DNA of 64,000 nt, from positions 124,001 through 188,000 of the forward strand of contig JAWPHD010001274.1 of NCBI GenBank assembly GCA_037043455.1, in the 5' to 3' direction. Below are positions 52,990 through 64,000 of the stretch, one piece after another (within the stretch, counting starts at the first letter, position 1; every line of letters starts with the position of its first letter). The notes beneath the pieces were generated by a model. The model was not told where the DNA came from. It saw only the letters and a list, made by a program, of their open reading frames with translations, and did no database searches. The position numbers and the translations under genes were made by a program. Source of the DNA: Cyrtodaria siliqua. Taxonomy: Eukaryota; Mollusca; Bivalvia; Adapedonta; Hiatellidae.

Positions 52990-55525
52990 GAAAGATAAGT
53001 GTCTTGAGTGAATATATTATAGGTGTTTTGATGTGAAGGTATAGGTGTTTTGAGTGAAGGTATAGGTGTCTTGAGTGAATATATTATACGTGTTTTGAGT
53101 GAAGGTATAGGTTGTTTTGAGTGAAGGTATAGGTGTCTTGAGTGAATATATTATAGGTGTTTTGAGTGAAGCTATAGGTGTTTTGAGTGAAGGTATAGGT
53201 GTCGAGTGAATATATTATAGGTGTTTTGAGTGAAGCTATAGGTGTTTTGAGTGAAGGTATAGGTGTCTTGAGTGAATATATTATAGGTGTTTTGAGTGAA
53301 GGTATAGGTGTTTTGAGTGAAGGTATAGGTGTCTTGAGTGAATATATTATAGGTGTTTTGAGTGAAGGTATAGGTGTTTTGAGTGAAGGTATATGTGTCT
53401 TGAGTGAATATATTATAGGTGTTTGAGTGAAGGTATAGGTGTTTTGAGTGAAGGTTATAGGTGTCTTGAGTGAATATATTATAGGTGTTTTGAGTGAAGG
53501 TATAGGTGTTTTGAGTGAAGGTATAGGTGTCTTGAGTGAATATATTATAGGTGTTTTGAGTGAAGGTATAGGTGTTTTGAGTGAGGTATATGTGTCTTGA
53601 GTGAATATATTATAGGTGTTTTGAGTGAAGGTATAGGTGTTTTGAGTGAAGGTATAGGTGTTTTGAGTGAAGGTATATGTGTCTTGAGTGAATATATTAT
53701 AGGTGTTTTGAGTGAAGGTATAGGTGTTTTGAGTGAAGGTATAGGTGTCGAGTGAATATATTATAGGTGTTTGAGTGAAGGTATAGGTGTTTTGAGTGAA
53801 GGTATATGTGTCTTCATTGAATATATTATAGGTGTTTTGAGTGAAGGTATAGGTGTTTTGAGTGAAGCGTATATGTGTCTTGAGTGAATATATTATAGCG
53901 TGTTTTGAGTGAAGGTATAGGTGTTTTGAGCGAAGGTATAGGTGTCTTGAGTGAATATATTATAGGTGTTTTGAGTGAAGGTATAGGTGTTTTGAGTGAA
54001 GGTATAGGTGTCTTGAGTGAATATATTATAGGTGTTTTGAGTGAAGGTATAGGTGTTTTGAGTGAAGGTATAGGTGTATTGAGTGAATATATTATAGGTG
54101 TTTTGAGTGAAGGTATAGGTGTTTTGAGTGAAGGTATATGTGTCTTGAGTGAATATATTATAGGTGTTTTGAGTGATAGGTGTTTTTGAGCGAAGGCATA
54201 GGTGTCTTGAGTGAATATATTATAGGTGTTTTGAGTAGAAGGTATAGGTGTTTTGAGTGAAGGTTATATGTGCCTTGAGTGAATATATTATAGGTGTTTT
54301 GAGTGAAGGTATAGGTGTTTTGAGCGAAGGTATAGGTGTCTTGAGTGAATATTATAGGTGTTTTGAGTGAAGGTATAGGTGTCTTGAGTGAAGGTATATG
54401 TGTCTTGAGTGAAATATTATAGGTGTTTTGAGTGAAGGTATAGGTGTTCTTGAGTGAAGGTATATGTGTCTTGACAGAATATATATGTGTCTTGAGTGAA
54501 TATATAGGTGTCTTTGAGTGAAGATATAGGTGTTCTGAGTGAAGGTATAGGTGTCTTGAGTGAAGGTATATGTGTCTTGAGTGAATATATTAAAGGTGTT
54601 TTGAGTGAAGGTATAGGTGTCTTGAGTGAAGGTATAATGTGTCTTTGAGTGAATATATATTATAGGTGTTTTGAGTGAAGGTATAGGTGTTTTTGAGTGA
54701 AGGTATATGTGTCTTGACTGAATATATGTGTCTTGAGTGAATATATAGGTGTCTTGAGTGGAAGATATATGTGTATTGGGTGAAGATATAGGTATCTTGA
54801 GTGAAGATATATTTCTTGAGTGAAGACATATAGGTGTCTTGGATGAAGATATACGTGTCTTGAGTGAATATATAGGTGTCTTGAGTGAAGATATATGTGT
54901 ATTGAGTGAAGATATAGGTGTCTTGAGTGAAGATATATGTTATTGAGTGAAGACATAGGTGACTTGAGTGAAGATATATGATGTCTTGAAGGTGTATTGG
55001 GTGTCTTCAGTGAAGATATATGTGTCCCTTGAGTGAAGATATAGGTGTATTGAGTGAAGACATAGGTGTCTTGGGTAAATTATATAGGTGTCTTTGGGTG
55101 AAGATATAGGTGTCTTGAGTGAAGATATATGTGTCTTGAGTGAAGATATAGGTGTCTTGAGTGAAGATATAGGTGTCTTGAGTGTAGATATAGGTGTTTG
55201 AGTGAAGATATAGGTGTATTGAGTGAAGATACAGATGTCTTGAGTGAAAACATAGGTGTCTTGAGTGAATATATAGGTGTCCTTGAGTGAACATATAGGT
55301 ATTTTGAGCGAAGATATAGGTTGTCTTGAGTGAAGATATATGTGTCTTGCTTGAAGATATATGTGTATTGAGTGAAGACATAGGTGTCTTGGGTGAAGAT
55401 ATACGTGTCTTGAGTGAATATATAGGTGTCTTGAGTGAAGATATATGTGTATTGAGTGAAGATATAGGTGTCTTGAGTGAAGATATATGTTATTGAGTGA
55501 AGACATAGGTGTCTTGAGTGAAGAT
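52990..55525. repeat. 2.5-kb minisatellite of GAGTGAAGGTATAGGTGT-type units
   Basis: Units of 20-24 bp alternate (GTGTTTTGAGTGAAGGTATA; GTGTCTTGAGTGAATATATT ATAG) in a higher-order pattern of about 65 bp to 54.3 kb. They then drift to GAAGATATAGGTGTCTTGAGT to the right. About 100 units. Long frames on both strands are shadows. Confidence 0.96.
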
Positions 55526-55860
55526 TATAAGAATCCATCATGAGTATCCATGTGAGATAGAGAAATCTCAACCCGAGGGTCAGAATTGTAACCAGGGACG
55601 AGGCTCTGCCGAGTGCCCTGGTTGCAATTTTGATCCCGAGGGTGAGATTTCCCTATCTCACATGGATCACTCATGATGGATTATTTTCTCTCCCATTATG
55701 TGTTTATTAACGGCATAAAATCAATGACTTTGCTGATTTAACGCCAGAATAAGGCGACGTCGACGTAACGTCATGACGTCATAAGTCACATGTCATGTAA
55801 GATAGAGTTATCTCACATGAGGAAAATGCCTATCTCACATGAGGCAGAAAATGGAGAAAT
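55526..55860. mobile_element. Palindrome-headed MITE inserted in the minisatellite
   Basis: AATCCATCATGAG..ATCCATGTGAGATAGAGAAAT pairs with its complement at 55625-55683 around GAGGCTCTGCCGAGTGCCC. The right part has TATCTCACATGAGG twice and a CGACGTCGACGTAACGTCATGACGTCA cluster. The array continues on both sides. Confidence 0.75.
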
Positions 55861-56131
55861 ATGTGTCATGAAGGTGTATGAGTGTCTTGAGTGAAGATAT
55901 GTGTCTTGAGTGAAGATATATTGTGTCTTGAGTGAAGATATAGGTGTCGAGTGAAGATATAGGTGTCTTGAGAGAAGATATAGGTGTATACAGTGAAGAT
56001 ACAGATGTCTTGAGTGAAAACATAGGTGTCTTGAGTGAAGATATAGGTGTCTTGAGTGAGATGATATAGGTATTTTGAGTGAAGATTATAGGTGTCTTGA
56101 GTGAGATATAGGTGTCTTGAATGAAGATATA
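55861..56131. repeat. Continuation of the GAAGATATAGGTGTCTTGAGT minisatellite
   Basis: Same units as at 55.0-55.5 kb. The last unit is split by a MITE at 56132 and resumes at 56400-56430. Confidence 0.92.
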
Positions 56132-56399
56132 CACTCAGTGTAACCTTTAAAAAATGCAACGTTTTTGATTTTTTGGATTATTTTAGTCTGCCGGTTTTTG
56201 TTCAAATTAAGATTGTAGATACTGTATGTATTGTATGTTAGTACACAAGACTCTTTGTCCCAAAGGTTAACATATGGCAATAAACAGCTGCAATAGATGT
56301 GCTCTACTTCCTTCAGTTAAAACACATTTTGCATGAGGAATTTAACATCTTTAAAAAATCAAAAAAAATACCAAGTGTTACGTTTTCAAATGGACTGAG
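56132..56399. mobile_element. Tc1/mariner-like MITE, 268 bp, TA target site
   Basis: The ends CACTCAGTGTAACCTTTAAAA and the complement of TGTTACGTTTTCAAATGGACTGAG are imperfect inverted repeats, flanked by TA (56130-56131, 56400-56401). Removing it rejoins the minisatellite unit GAAGATATAGACGTCTTGAG. Confidence 0.75.
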
Positions 56400-56429
56400 T
56401 ATAGACGTCTTGAGTGAAGATATAGGTGT

Positions 56430-57750
56430 GCTGACATGAAAACTGTAAAGCATAATAATCTACTGTGGATCCGGTATTCTTCGCGAGTGTTTTATTTTCA
56501 CTCATATTCGCAAATTCCACGATCTTGCGCATTCAAGAACTTGCTGATAATAACTTCAAATGATGTCCGACTACCCAACCATCTAAATTAAGTCATTTTA
56601 ATTATACAAACAAGATAAGTATGTTTAATATAGCAGCTATTAATAATAAATTATTACTCCATATTTTTAGTTACTTGTATTATTATTTTGATTTAAAATA
56701 GAATGCATGTTTACTACTTTTTATGAAATAGATTTTTTAATTTAATAAACATGTTAAAATCGAGGATATTAATTAAGCTTAAAATTCGGAGTCAACATGA
56801 ACATTTATTTGGTTACGAGGATATACGAGGAAATAAAGCATTTATCTCACAGTTTTTTTTACTTTTGGAGGAAAGGGGGTCGAGGGCCAATTAGATGGGG
56901 GAAAACTTTGATGTGAATTGGAAAAAAGGGGGAATTTTGACAATGTTAAAATAAAGAAGAAAGGGTAGTAGTTTTTTTATATGTATTAATCACAGTCTGA
57001 TGAAAGAACTTTTTTTTTTTTTTTTGGAAGGGGATTTTTTCTAAAAAAAAGGAGGGTAAATTTAAGCCAAAGAAAAAAGTTAATTGTTAGAAAATGTGAT
57101 TTTTTACCTTTTATTTATTGTTTTTTCCCCCCTTATATAAGTGGTACCGAAAAATGGTACCATTCCCAATGTCAAAAAGTATGTTTTATATATACATAAA
57201 AAAAATCTTATTTTTTTAGTAAATATAGTCAATTTGAACACAATAAAAGGGAATTAAATACATACTTTTAGGGCAGGGTAATGAAATGCTACAAGAGAAT
57301 GTACACATGCATTACGTGGTTTGCCTTAGTTCCATTGAGCGATGGGAAAGCTGATATTAGCAGGATTTTAAAACGGATATTTGGACAATGAAACAGGTTT
57401 AAAATCATTTCTTACTGAAAAAAAGTAATAACCTGTTTAAAATTAACTATTAAATGTTTTAATTTTACAATATGCAACTTTTTAAGCTTAAATTAAGGTT
57501 TTATTAATTTTCATAGCCCAGCCATACCCGTTTTCGCTTCTTGGAGAAGGGGTTAGATGGGGTATGAAAGTTAATACTCGGACCAAGTAATGTTTATGTG
57601 TTTTCAACATATTTAAACATACAATACTGCTTTTGTTTGTTGTGAAAATTTCCCAATTTAAGGCAAAACAACGCAAATTTTCCCAATTGAACCGGTATCA
57701 TTCCAAAAGGGTGAAATACATCACTGTGGTTTGATGCAAATTTTCACACG
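56430..57750. other. AT-rich intron, no feature seen
   Basis: Long A/T and purine runs, no recognisable coding, RNA or repeat unit. Confidence 0.55.
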
Positions 57751-57751
57751 A

Positions 57752-57945
57752 AATTAAGTTGAACTGGGGTTTTATGGTGCACCAACACAAAAAAGGTTAT
57801 ATGGCGCCAACAGGAATGATCATTCCAGGCTCACTCTCCATTTACTTCTAGATAAAATATGAAGAATTGGTCTAGAACCTTCTCATCTACAGATCTGCAG
57901 CGTTGCTGCAAATTGTCTTGTAAACACTCAATTTTTCGCTGAAGA
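57752..57945 (-). mobile_element. SINE-like retroposon, copy 6, truncated
   Basis: GGTTTTATGGTGCACCAACAC...GGTTATATGGCGCC to TTGCTGCAAATTG: the tail-side half only, diverged from copies 1, 4 and 5. Confidence 0.75.
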
Positions 57946-57983
57946 TCACGCGAAAATAAAGTGATCCACAGCATAATATTTCT

Positions 57984-59985
57984 TTTTTTTTTTTAATTTA
58001 ATATTTTATTTCATCAATGTGTTGCATAATACAAACTATAACTAACAATATTGTACAGGGAGTTTTCAAACATATATGTGTCTTGTAATTTATAAAGATA
58101 TATAATTTTGTTTTTAAAATGCATGTGTTAATATGATTATCATGTTATGTATATTGGCAGAATTCTTTTTGTAGCAGTGCATTTAATGTGACACATTTAA
58201 CTACTAATACAAGTTTCTCCGAAGGTAGCACCGTCGGTAATCATATCCCTGTGATTTTCATCGTATGAAATAATTTATTAAAGTTGAGTATCAGCAGGTT
58301 GATACTAAAAGGAGAAGGAGTATGAGAGAGATATAGAGATCTGTAGCTTTTCCAATTCGTATCATTTTAAATATTCTGTTGGAGAAAGACTCTCCATTTT
58401 TTAACATGTTGTTCTAATTTATCCTGTTTAAGCGCTATTTCTTGCTCGATTGCTATGTGTTTATACAGATATTGTTTAAAAAATATAAAATGAGGATCTG
58501 TGTTTTGACATTTGTTGACGAATATAAAATATTTTGCTAATAAAATTATATAGTTTGTTACAACTGTTGAATCAGTTAAACAAAATGATATTGTTTCTAA
58601 ATTTAAATTTAAATTAATGTTCAAAGTTTTTAAGTATATCGTAAGATCAAGCCAGAACTTTTGCGCATGCATACACTCCCAAAATAAGTGGTTTAATGTT
58701 TCAATGTTCATATTGCAAAAGTTACAAAGGTTGGAGCCTGCCAACTTGTATTTCATCAACGTTTTATTTGTTGGAATAATTCGCATTAAATATTTATATT
58801 GAAAATTTCTTAGTTTGGAGTCTATTGTGGATATAAACGGATTTGTGTATATTTTATTCCAATTAAGATCGGTTTTGCTTAACGTATTTTCCCATTTTTG
58901 TTGTTGTTTTGTTTTCTGTATTGTTTCTTTGTTTATTTGGAAGTTGTAAAGAAACTTGTTTGCCTTTTCTGAAGTAATTAATTTTGCTAACGTTTTGTTT
59001 AGTAAAGGTTCGGTATTAATTTGTTCAATTTTAAGACGATCTTTCCACTGTTTCGAAATAACTGAAATAAGTTGGTTATATTTGAGAAAATCTGTAACTG
59101 GTATGTCATAAAGTTCACTAAATTCTACAAATGTATAGAAATCTCTTTTCCTGTAATCATATATTTGTTCTATGAATTTTATTACTTTATTAAACCATGT
59201 ATTATGAAACAGGGTTTTTCCTTCGATTTGTATTTGAGCATTATTCCAGATTATTTCTTTGCCAATGTTTAGTTTATTATCCTTTTTTATTTTTATCCAT
59301 GACGTTATTATTTGCTGTAAAAATATGTCTTTTTTGAACATGTTTATTACGTTTTTTTCTTCTAAGTTACATTCGAAAATGTGTTTTCCGCCGTATTGTT
59401 CAAGTTTAGACAGGTAATAACGTTTCCACAAACCAGAATTATTGTCGTCAAATATTCTTTTGATCCAACTTGCTTTTAAGGATAAAATGAATTTATGGAT
59501 ATCAATCATTTTTAGACCACCATTTTGATAACTTTGCGTAAGCACATTTCTTTTGATTTTATCGGGCTTTGAGTCCCAGATAAATTCGAACATAAGATTA
59601 TTTATTTGTTTTAACTTTGCATTTGATGGAAAAGGCAATACGGTTAAGGGGTAAATTAATTTTGGGAGCGCAAAAGTTTTAATCACTGTGATTTTTCCTA
59701 TCAAACTGAGTTTTCTATGTTGCCAGCTTTTTAAACAATTTTTAAATTCTTCTATCTTTGAATCATAGTTAGCATCGAGCATATGCTTTGTCTCGGTGTA
59801 AAATTCTATTCCCAAGGTTTTTGCTTTTTCTGAGGTCCAATGAAATTGTTTATGTAAGAGGTATTTCAAATCCGTATTTTTTAATGACCCTGCTCTTAAA
59901 ACGCTACATTTTCCCATATTTAATTTCAAACCAGATATGTAACTAAAGTTGTCTAATACTTTTACAAGTGTTTCAAATGATAATA
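57984..59985 (-). mobile_element. 5'-truncated L1/Tx1-like LINE with perfect 14-bp target duplication
   Basis: AGCATAATATTTCT flanks the insertion at 57970-57983 and 59986-59999. The minus-strand 3' end is poly(A) (T run at 57983-57992). About 380 bp of 3' UTR separate it from the ORF. The 5' end is inside the reverse-transcriptase domain, so this copy cannot move on its own. Confidence 0.9.
58367..59985 (-). CDS. LINE ORF2 C-terminal fragment (end of reverse transcriptase, zf-RVT)
   Basis: The frame is open from the insertion edge to the stop at 58367 (about 539 codons; first Met at 59929). It begins with LVKVLDNFSYISGLKLNMGK, the segment that follows the YADD box in reverse transcriptases; the box itself is lost. 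Middle: KLSLIGKITVIKTFALPKL and WDSKPDKIKRN..GGLKMIDI, typical of L1/Tx1-type ORF2. Near residue 400 is a zf-RVT motif CNFCNMNIETLNHLFWEC (CX2CX8HX4C). No stop or frameshift, so the insertion is young. The endonuclease is absent. Confidence 0.88.
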
Positions 59986-59999
59986 AGCATAATATTTCT

Positions 60000-60440
60000 A
60001 GCTTACACTCTGTGACATGTTTATCTGGTACAGGACAGGTGACTGAAGAAAGTTAATGAGCCTTGTATGACATTCATCGACTGCCAGTAGGTAAGGTTCT
60101 ACAACAAGCTTCCAAGATCTGTAGCTATGAGATGAGATTTAAATAGACACCATGTTGTAATAAACTACAAAGAAATAAATGTCTGTCTCACAGTAATGTA
60201 CTTTTAGTTTGTTTTCACCAGAAATAGCCTTGTTTATGTGACTTTAATGGCATTGTTTACGTGACTTTAAAGGCATTGTTTATGTGACTTTAATGGCAAT
60301 GTTCAATGATAACATCGTTCTGATTAAACCTTGAAACTAACAAGCAATTATTTGACCATCAAAGTATGCAGTGTTTATTATTTTTTATAAAAGTTATAAT
60401 AAGAAAATAAAGTTCAAATTAGTATATTGGGCAGTAAACC
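60000..60440. repeat. Intron; short 28-bp repeat
   Basis: GTTTATGTGACTTTAA(T/A)GGCATT occurs three times at 60230-60300. Otherwise no feature. Confidence 0.6.
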
Positions 60441-60445
60441 TTAAA

Positions 60446-60648
60446 GGGACTGAGAAGATTCTGGACAGCGAAGGGACTGAGAAGATTCTGGACAGCGAAG
60501 GGACTGAGAAGATTCTGGACAGCGAAGGGACTGAGAAGATTCTGGACAGCAAAGGTGGGACTGAGAAGATTCTGGACAGCGAAGGTGGGACTGAGAAGAT
60601 TCTGGACAGCGAAGGTGGGACTGAGAAGACTCTGGACAGCGAAGGTTG
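60446..60648. repeat. 27/30-bp minisatellite, 7-8 copies, frame-preserving on both strands
   Basis: GGGACTGAGAAGATTCTGGA followed by CAGCGAA, with an extra GGT in the last units. On the plus strand it reads (G)GTEKILDSE and ends CGTAAAAT|GTAAGTACC, a good donor. On the minus strand each unit has a pyrimidine run and CAG. No upstream acceptor of quality is visible, so I do not call an exon. Confidence 0.92.
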
Positions 60649-60999
60649 TCGTAAAATGTAAGTACCATTTAATAGACTTTGTATTATACAAACATGTACA
60701 TCATATGCATGCATGCGTGTTTTGTTTTTTGGGTGTGGGGTGGAGTGGGTTGGGGGTGAGTAATTCAAATTTTCCATATGTGTGCGCATAACTTGGTATA
60801 TATACTCGTCTATGACAGAAAAACAACATAAATTATCAAACAATTTAAATTTTTCAAACTCGGAGGTCTGGCCAGGGGAGGTAGTATGGATTTTTTTTTT
60901 TAATAATTACAGTCTCAAACGATTTTTTTTCCTCATATTAAATGTTATATGATGGGATTACACACACTTACCCTGAACTTACTGCTTTACAGTGTGAAA
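60649..60999. other. Intron, no feature seen
   Basis: G-rich GGGTGTGGGGTGGAGTGGG near 60730 and T runs; nothing else recognised. Confidence 0.5.
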
Positions 61000-62158
61000 G
61001 ATAAATAATAACCTATATAACACTATGTGTGAAAGATAAATAATAACCTATATAACACTATGTGTGAAAGATAAATAATAACCTAAATAACACTATGTGT
61101 GAAAGATAAATAATAACCTACATAACACTGTGTGTGAAACATAAATAATAACTTTCATAACACTATGTGTGAAACATAAATAATAACCTACATAACACTA
61201 TGTGTGAAGAAACATAAATAATAACCTACATAACACTATGTGTAAATAAACATAAATAATAACCTACATAACACTATGTGCGAAACATAAATAATAACCT
61301 ACATAACACTATGTGTAAATAAACATAAATAATAACCTACATAACACTATGTGTAAATAAACATAAATAATAACCTACATAACACTATGTGTAAATAAAC
61401 ATAAAAATAATAACCTACATAACACTATGTGCGAAACATAAATATTAACCTACATAACACTATGTGTAAATAAACTTAAATAATAACCTACATAACACTA
61501 TGTGCGAAACATAAATAATAACCTATATAACACTATGTGTGAAGAAACATAAATAATAACCTACATAACACTATGTGTGAAGAAACATAAATAATAACCT
61601 ACATAACACTATGTGTGAAGAAACATAAATAATAACCTACATAACACTATGTGTAAATAAACATAAATAATAACCTACATAACACTATGTGCGAAACATA
61701 AATAATAACCTACATAACACTATGTGTGAAGAAACATAAATAATAAACTACATAACACTATGTGCGAAACATAAATAATAACCTTCATAACACTATGTGT
61801 GAAGAAACATAAATAATAACCTACATAACACTATGTGTGAAACATAAATAATAACCTACATAACACTATGTGTGAAAGATAAATAATAACCTACATAACA
61901 CTATGTGTGAAACATAAATAATAACCTTCATAACACTATGTGCGAAACATAAATAATAACCTTCATAACACTATGTTTGAAACATAAATAATAACCTACA
62001 TAACCCTATGTGTGAAGAAACATAAATAATAACCTACATAACACTATGTGCGAAACATAAATAATAACCTTCATAACACTATGTGTGAAGAAACATAAAT
62101 AATAACCTTCATAACACTATGTGTGAAGAAACATAAATAATAACCTTCATAACACTGT
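61000..62158. repeat. ~36-bp minisatellite, ~31 copies
   Basis: AACCTACATAACACTATGTG followed by TGAAACATAAATAAT. Length variants: GAAGAAAC, GTAAATAAAC, GCGAAAC, GAAAGAT. Confidence 0.96.
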
Positions 62159-62371
62159 GTATATGATGAGTATAAAAGAACAATCAACACAAACTGTGTC
62201 AAAGGAATGAACATACATTTGTTTACCATATTAACACTGGGGGACTTGGGATGAAACGACATCAAATTGGTTCTTATGTTTACATTTAAAAGTCTTTCAG
62301 CATCTAGTTTCTGGGTGTAATCTCAACTGAAATGAATGGGATAATACAAAAGTAGCTTTATTCACCAGCCT
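62159..62371. other. Spacer between two minisatellites, no feature seen
   Basis: About 210 bp of unique-looking sequence. Confidence 0.5.
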
Positions 62372-62377
62372 CTATTT

Positions 62378-64000
62378 ATGTGTATGCTCACCTGTATGTA
62401 TTCCCACTCACCTGTATGTATTCCAACACAACCACCTGTATGTATTCCTACTCACCTGTATGTATTCCAACACACCCGTAAGTATTCCAACACACCCACA
62501 TGTATGTATTCCCACTCACCCGTATGTATTCCAACACACCCACCTGTATGTATTCCAACTAACCTGTATAAGTTCCCAATCACCTGTATGTTTTCCAACA
62601 CCTGTATGTATTCTCACCACATGTATGTATTCCAACACACCTGTATGTATTCCCACCACATGTATGTATTCCTACTCACCCGTATGTATTCCAACACACC
62701 CACCTGTATGTATTCCAACTAACCTGTATGTATTCCCAATCACCTGTATGTATTCCAACACCTGTATGTATTCCCACCACATATGTATTCCCACACACCT
62801 GTATGTATTCCCACTCACCGGTGTGTACTCCCATTCATCAGAATGTATTCCCACCACATGTATGTATTCTACTCACCTTTATGTATTCCCACCACATGTA
62901 TTCCCACACACCTGTATGTATTCCCACTCATCTGTATGTATTCGCACTTACCTGTATGTATTCCCACTCACCTGTATGTATTCCCACTCACCATATGTAT
63001 TCCACTCACCTGCAGGTACTCCCACTCACCTGTATGTATTCCCACTTACCTGTATGTATTTCCACTCACCAATACCTATTCAAATGTCCTTTATGTATTC
63101 CCACTCACCCATATATGTATTCCCACTAATGTGTATGTATTCACACTCACCTGTATGTATTCCCACTCACCTGTATGTATTTACACTCACATGTATGTAG
63201 TCCCACTCACCTGTTCTCACCAACCTGTATGTATTCTCACTTACATGTATGTATTCACACTCACCTGTATGTATTCCCACTAACCTGTATGTATTCACAC
63301 TCACCTGTATGTAGTCCAACTCACCTGCATGTATTCACACCCAACTGTATGTATTCCCACTACCCTGTATGTAGTCCCACTCACCTATATGTATTCATCT
63401 GCACCTGTATGTATTAACACTAACCTGTATGTATTCACACCCATCTGTTTGTAGTCCACTCACCTGTATGTAGTCACACTCACCTGTTTTCATTCACATG
63501 TACGTATTCACACTCGCCTGTATGTATTCACACTGACCTGTATGTAGTCCCACTTACCTGTTCTCACCAACCAGTATGTATTCCCACTCACCAATACCTA
63601 TTCCCACTCATGTGTATGTATTTATTTCCACTCACCCATATGTATTCCCACTCATGCGTATGTATTCACACTCACCTGTATGTATTCCCACTCATGAGTA
63701 TGTATTCACACTCACCTGTATGTATTCACACTCACCTGTATGTATTCCCATTCACCTGTATGTATTCCCATTCACCTGTAAGTATTCCCATTCACCTGTA
63801 TGTATTCCCATTCACCTGTATGTATTCCCACTCACCTGTATGTATTCCCACTCACCTGTAAGTATTCCCACTCACCTGTAAGTATTCCCACTCACCTGTT
63901 TGTATTCACTCACGTTCCCACCCACCGGTATTTATTCCCACTCACCTGTATGCAGTCCCACTCACCTGTTCTCACTTACCTGTATGTATTCCCACTCACC
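62378..64000 (-). repeat. ~21-bp minisatellite with a splice-donor consensus in most units (minus strand); runs off the window
   Basis: Plus-strand unit TATTCCCACTCACCTGTATG; on the minus strand this is CATACAG|GTGAGTGGGAATA. About 75 units, with CTCACC intact in most of the right half. The motif ATA CAT ACA G|GTGAGT resembles the zinc-finger exon end CAT ACA G|GTAACA (IHTG linker, phase 1). Long plus-strand frames (MYSHSPVCIPTHLYVF) are shadows. Confidence 0.94.

Noticed and set aside
54590..56134. Minus-strand frames of 80-188 codons (SSLKTPIS-type repeats)
   Set aside because: Shadows of the GAAGATATAGGTGTCTTGAGT minisatellite, broken by frame shifts and MITE insertions.
60001..60060. Short minus-strand exon-like stretch with Cys/His residues next to the LINE
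   Set aside because: No finger spacing, and no acceptor and donor pair in a consistent phase.
62378..63881. Plus-strand reading frames of 80-246 codons with MYSHSPVCIPTHLYVF-like repeats
   Set aside because: Translation of a ~21-bp minisatellite; frames change with each unit-length change and show no splice logic or homology.

Overview
The window is eukaryotic nuclear DNA: genes are split by phase-consistent GT-AG introns and most of the sequence is introns and repeats. A bivalve mollusc is the best guess. This rests on the repeat content, mainly many composite elements built like the pearl elements I recall from oysters: a hairpin-ended 5' end, ~160-bp core units, an ACGG-type microsatellite and a 3' hairpin. 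The lineage is inferred. Only about 2.6 kb of the 64 kb is convincingly coding.

Layout. 0.3-23.4 kb (+): thirteen 3' exons of a CEP164 orthologue, 653 codons plus stop with no frame break across 12 introns; its 5' exons lie left of the window. 23.4-37.2 kb: intergenic DNA with SINE-like copies, a 969-bp foldback element, several minisatellites, a tRNA-derived SINE and one pearl-like element. 37.2-52.3 kb (-): the last two recognisable exons of a C2H2 zinc-finger gene, joined by a 14.5-kb intron filled with pearl-like elements, a dead Tc1-like transposon and a TA-flanked MITE. 52.3-64 kb: probably the next upstream intron of that gene, mostly minisatellites plus a 5'-truncated LINE with a perfect 14-bp target duplication. 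The two genes converge.

The most unusual feature is that minisatellites repeatedly include splice junctions. In CEP164 one 5' splice site is amplified to 28 copies (4.1-5.8 kb), another to 24 copies in an exactly 42-bp, frame-preserving array (11.0-12.0 kb) and a third to a few copies (14.0-16.3 kb). One 3' splice site is duplicated (17.06 kb). In the zinc-finger gene a 3' splice site is present five times (52.3-52.6 kb), and an array running off the right end repeats a donor consensus on the same strand. In the 42-bp array every donor has the same phase and the array is open, so it could encode 14-residue proline-rich repeats of variable number.

I see no functional connection between the two genes beyond their position. 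CEP164 acts at centriolar distal appendages; the zinc-finger protein is probably a nuclear DNA-binding protein of unknown target.
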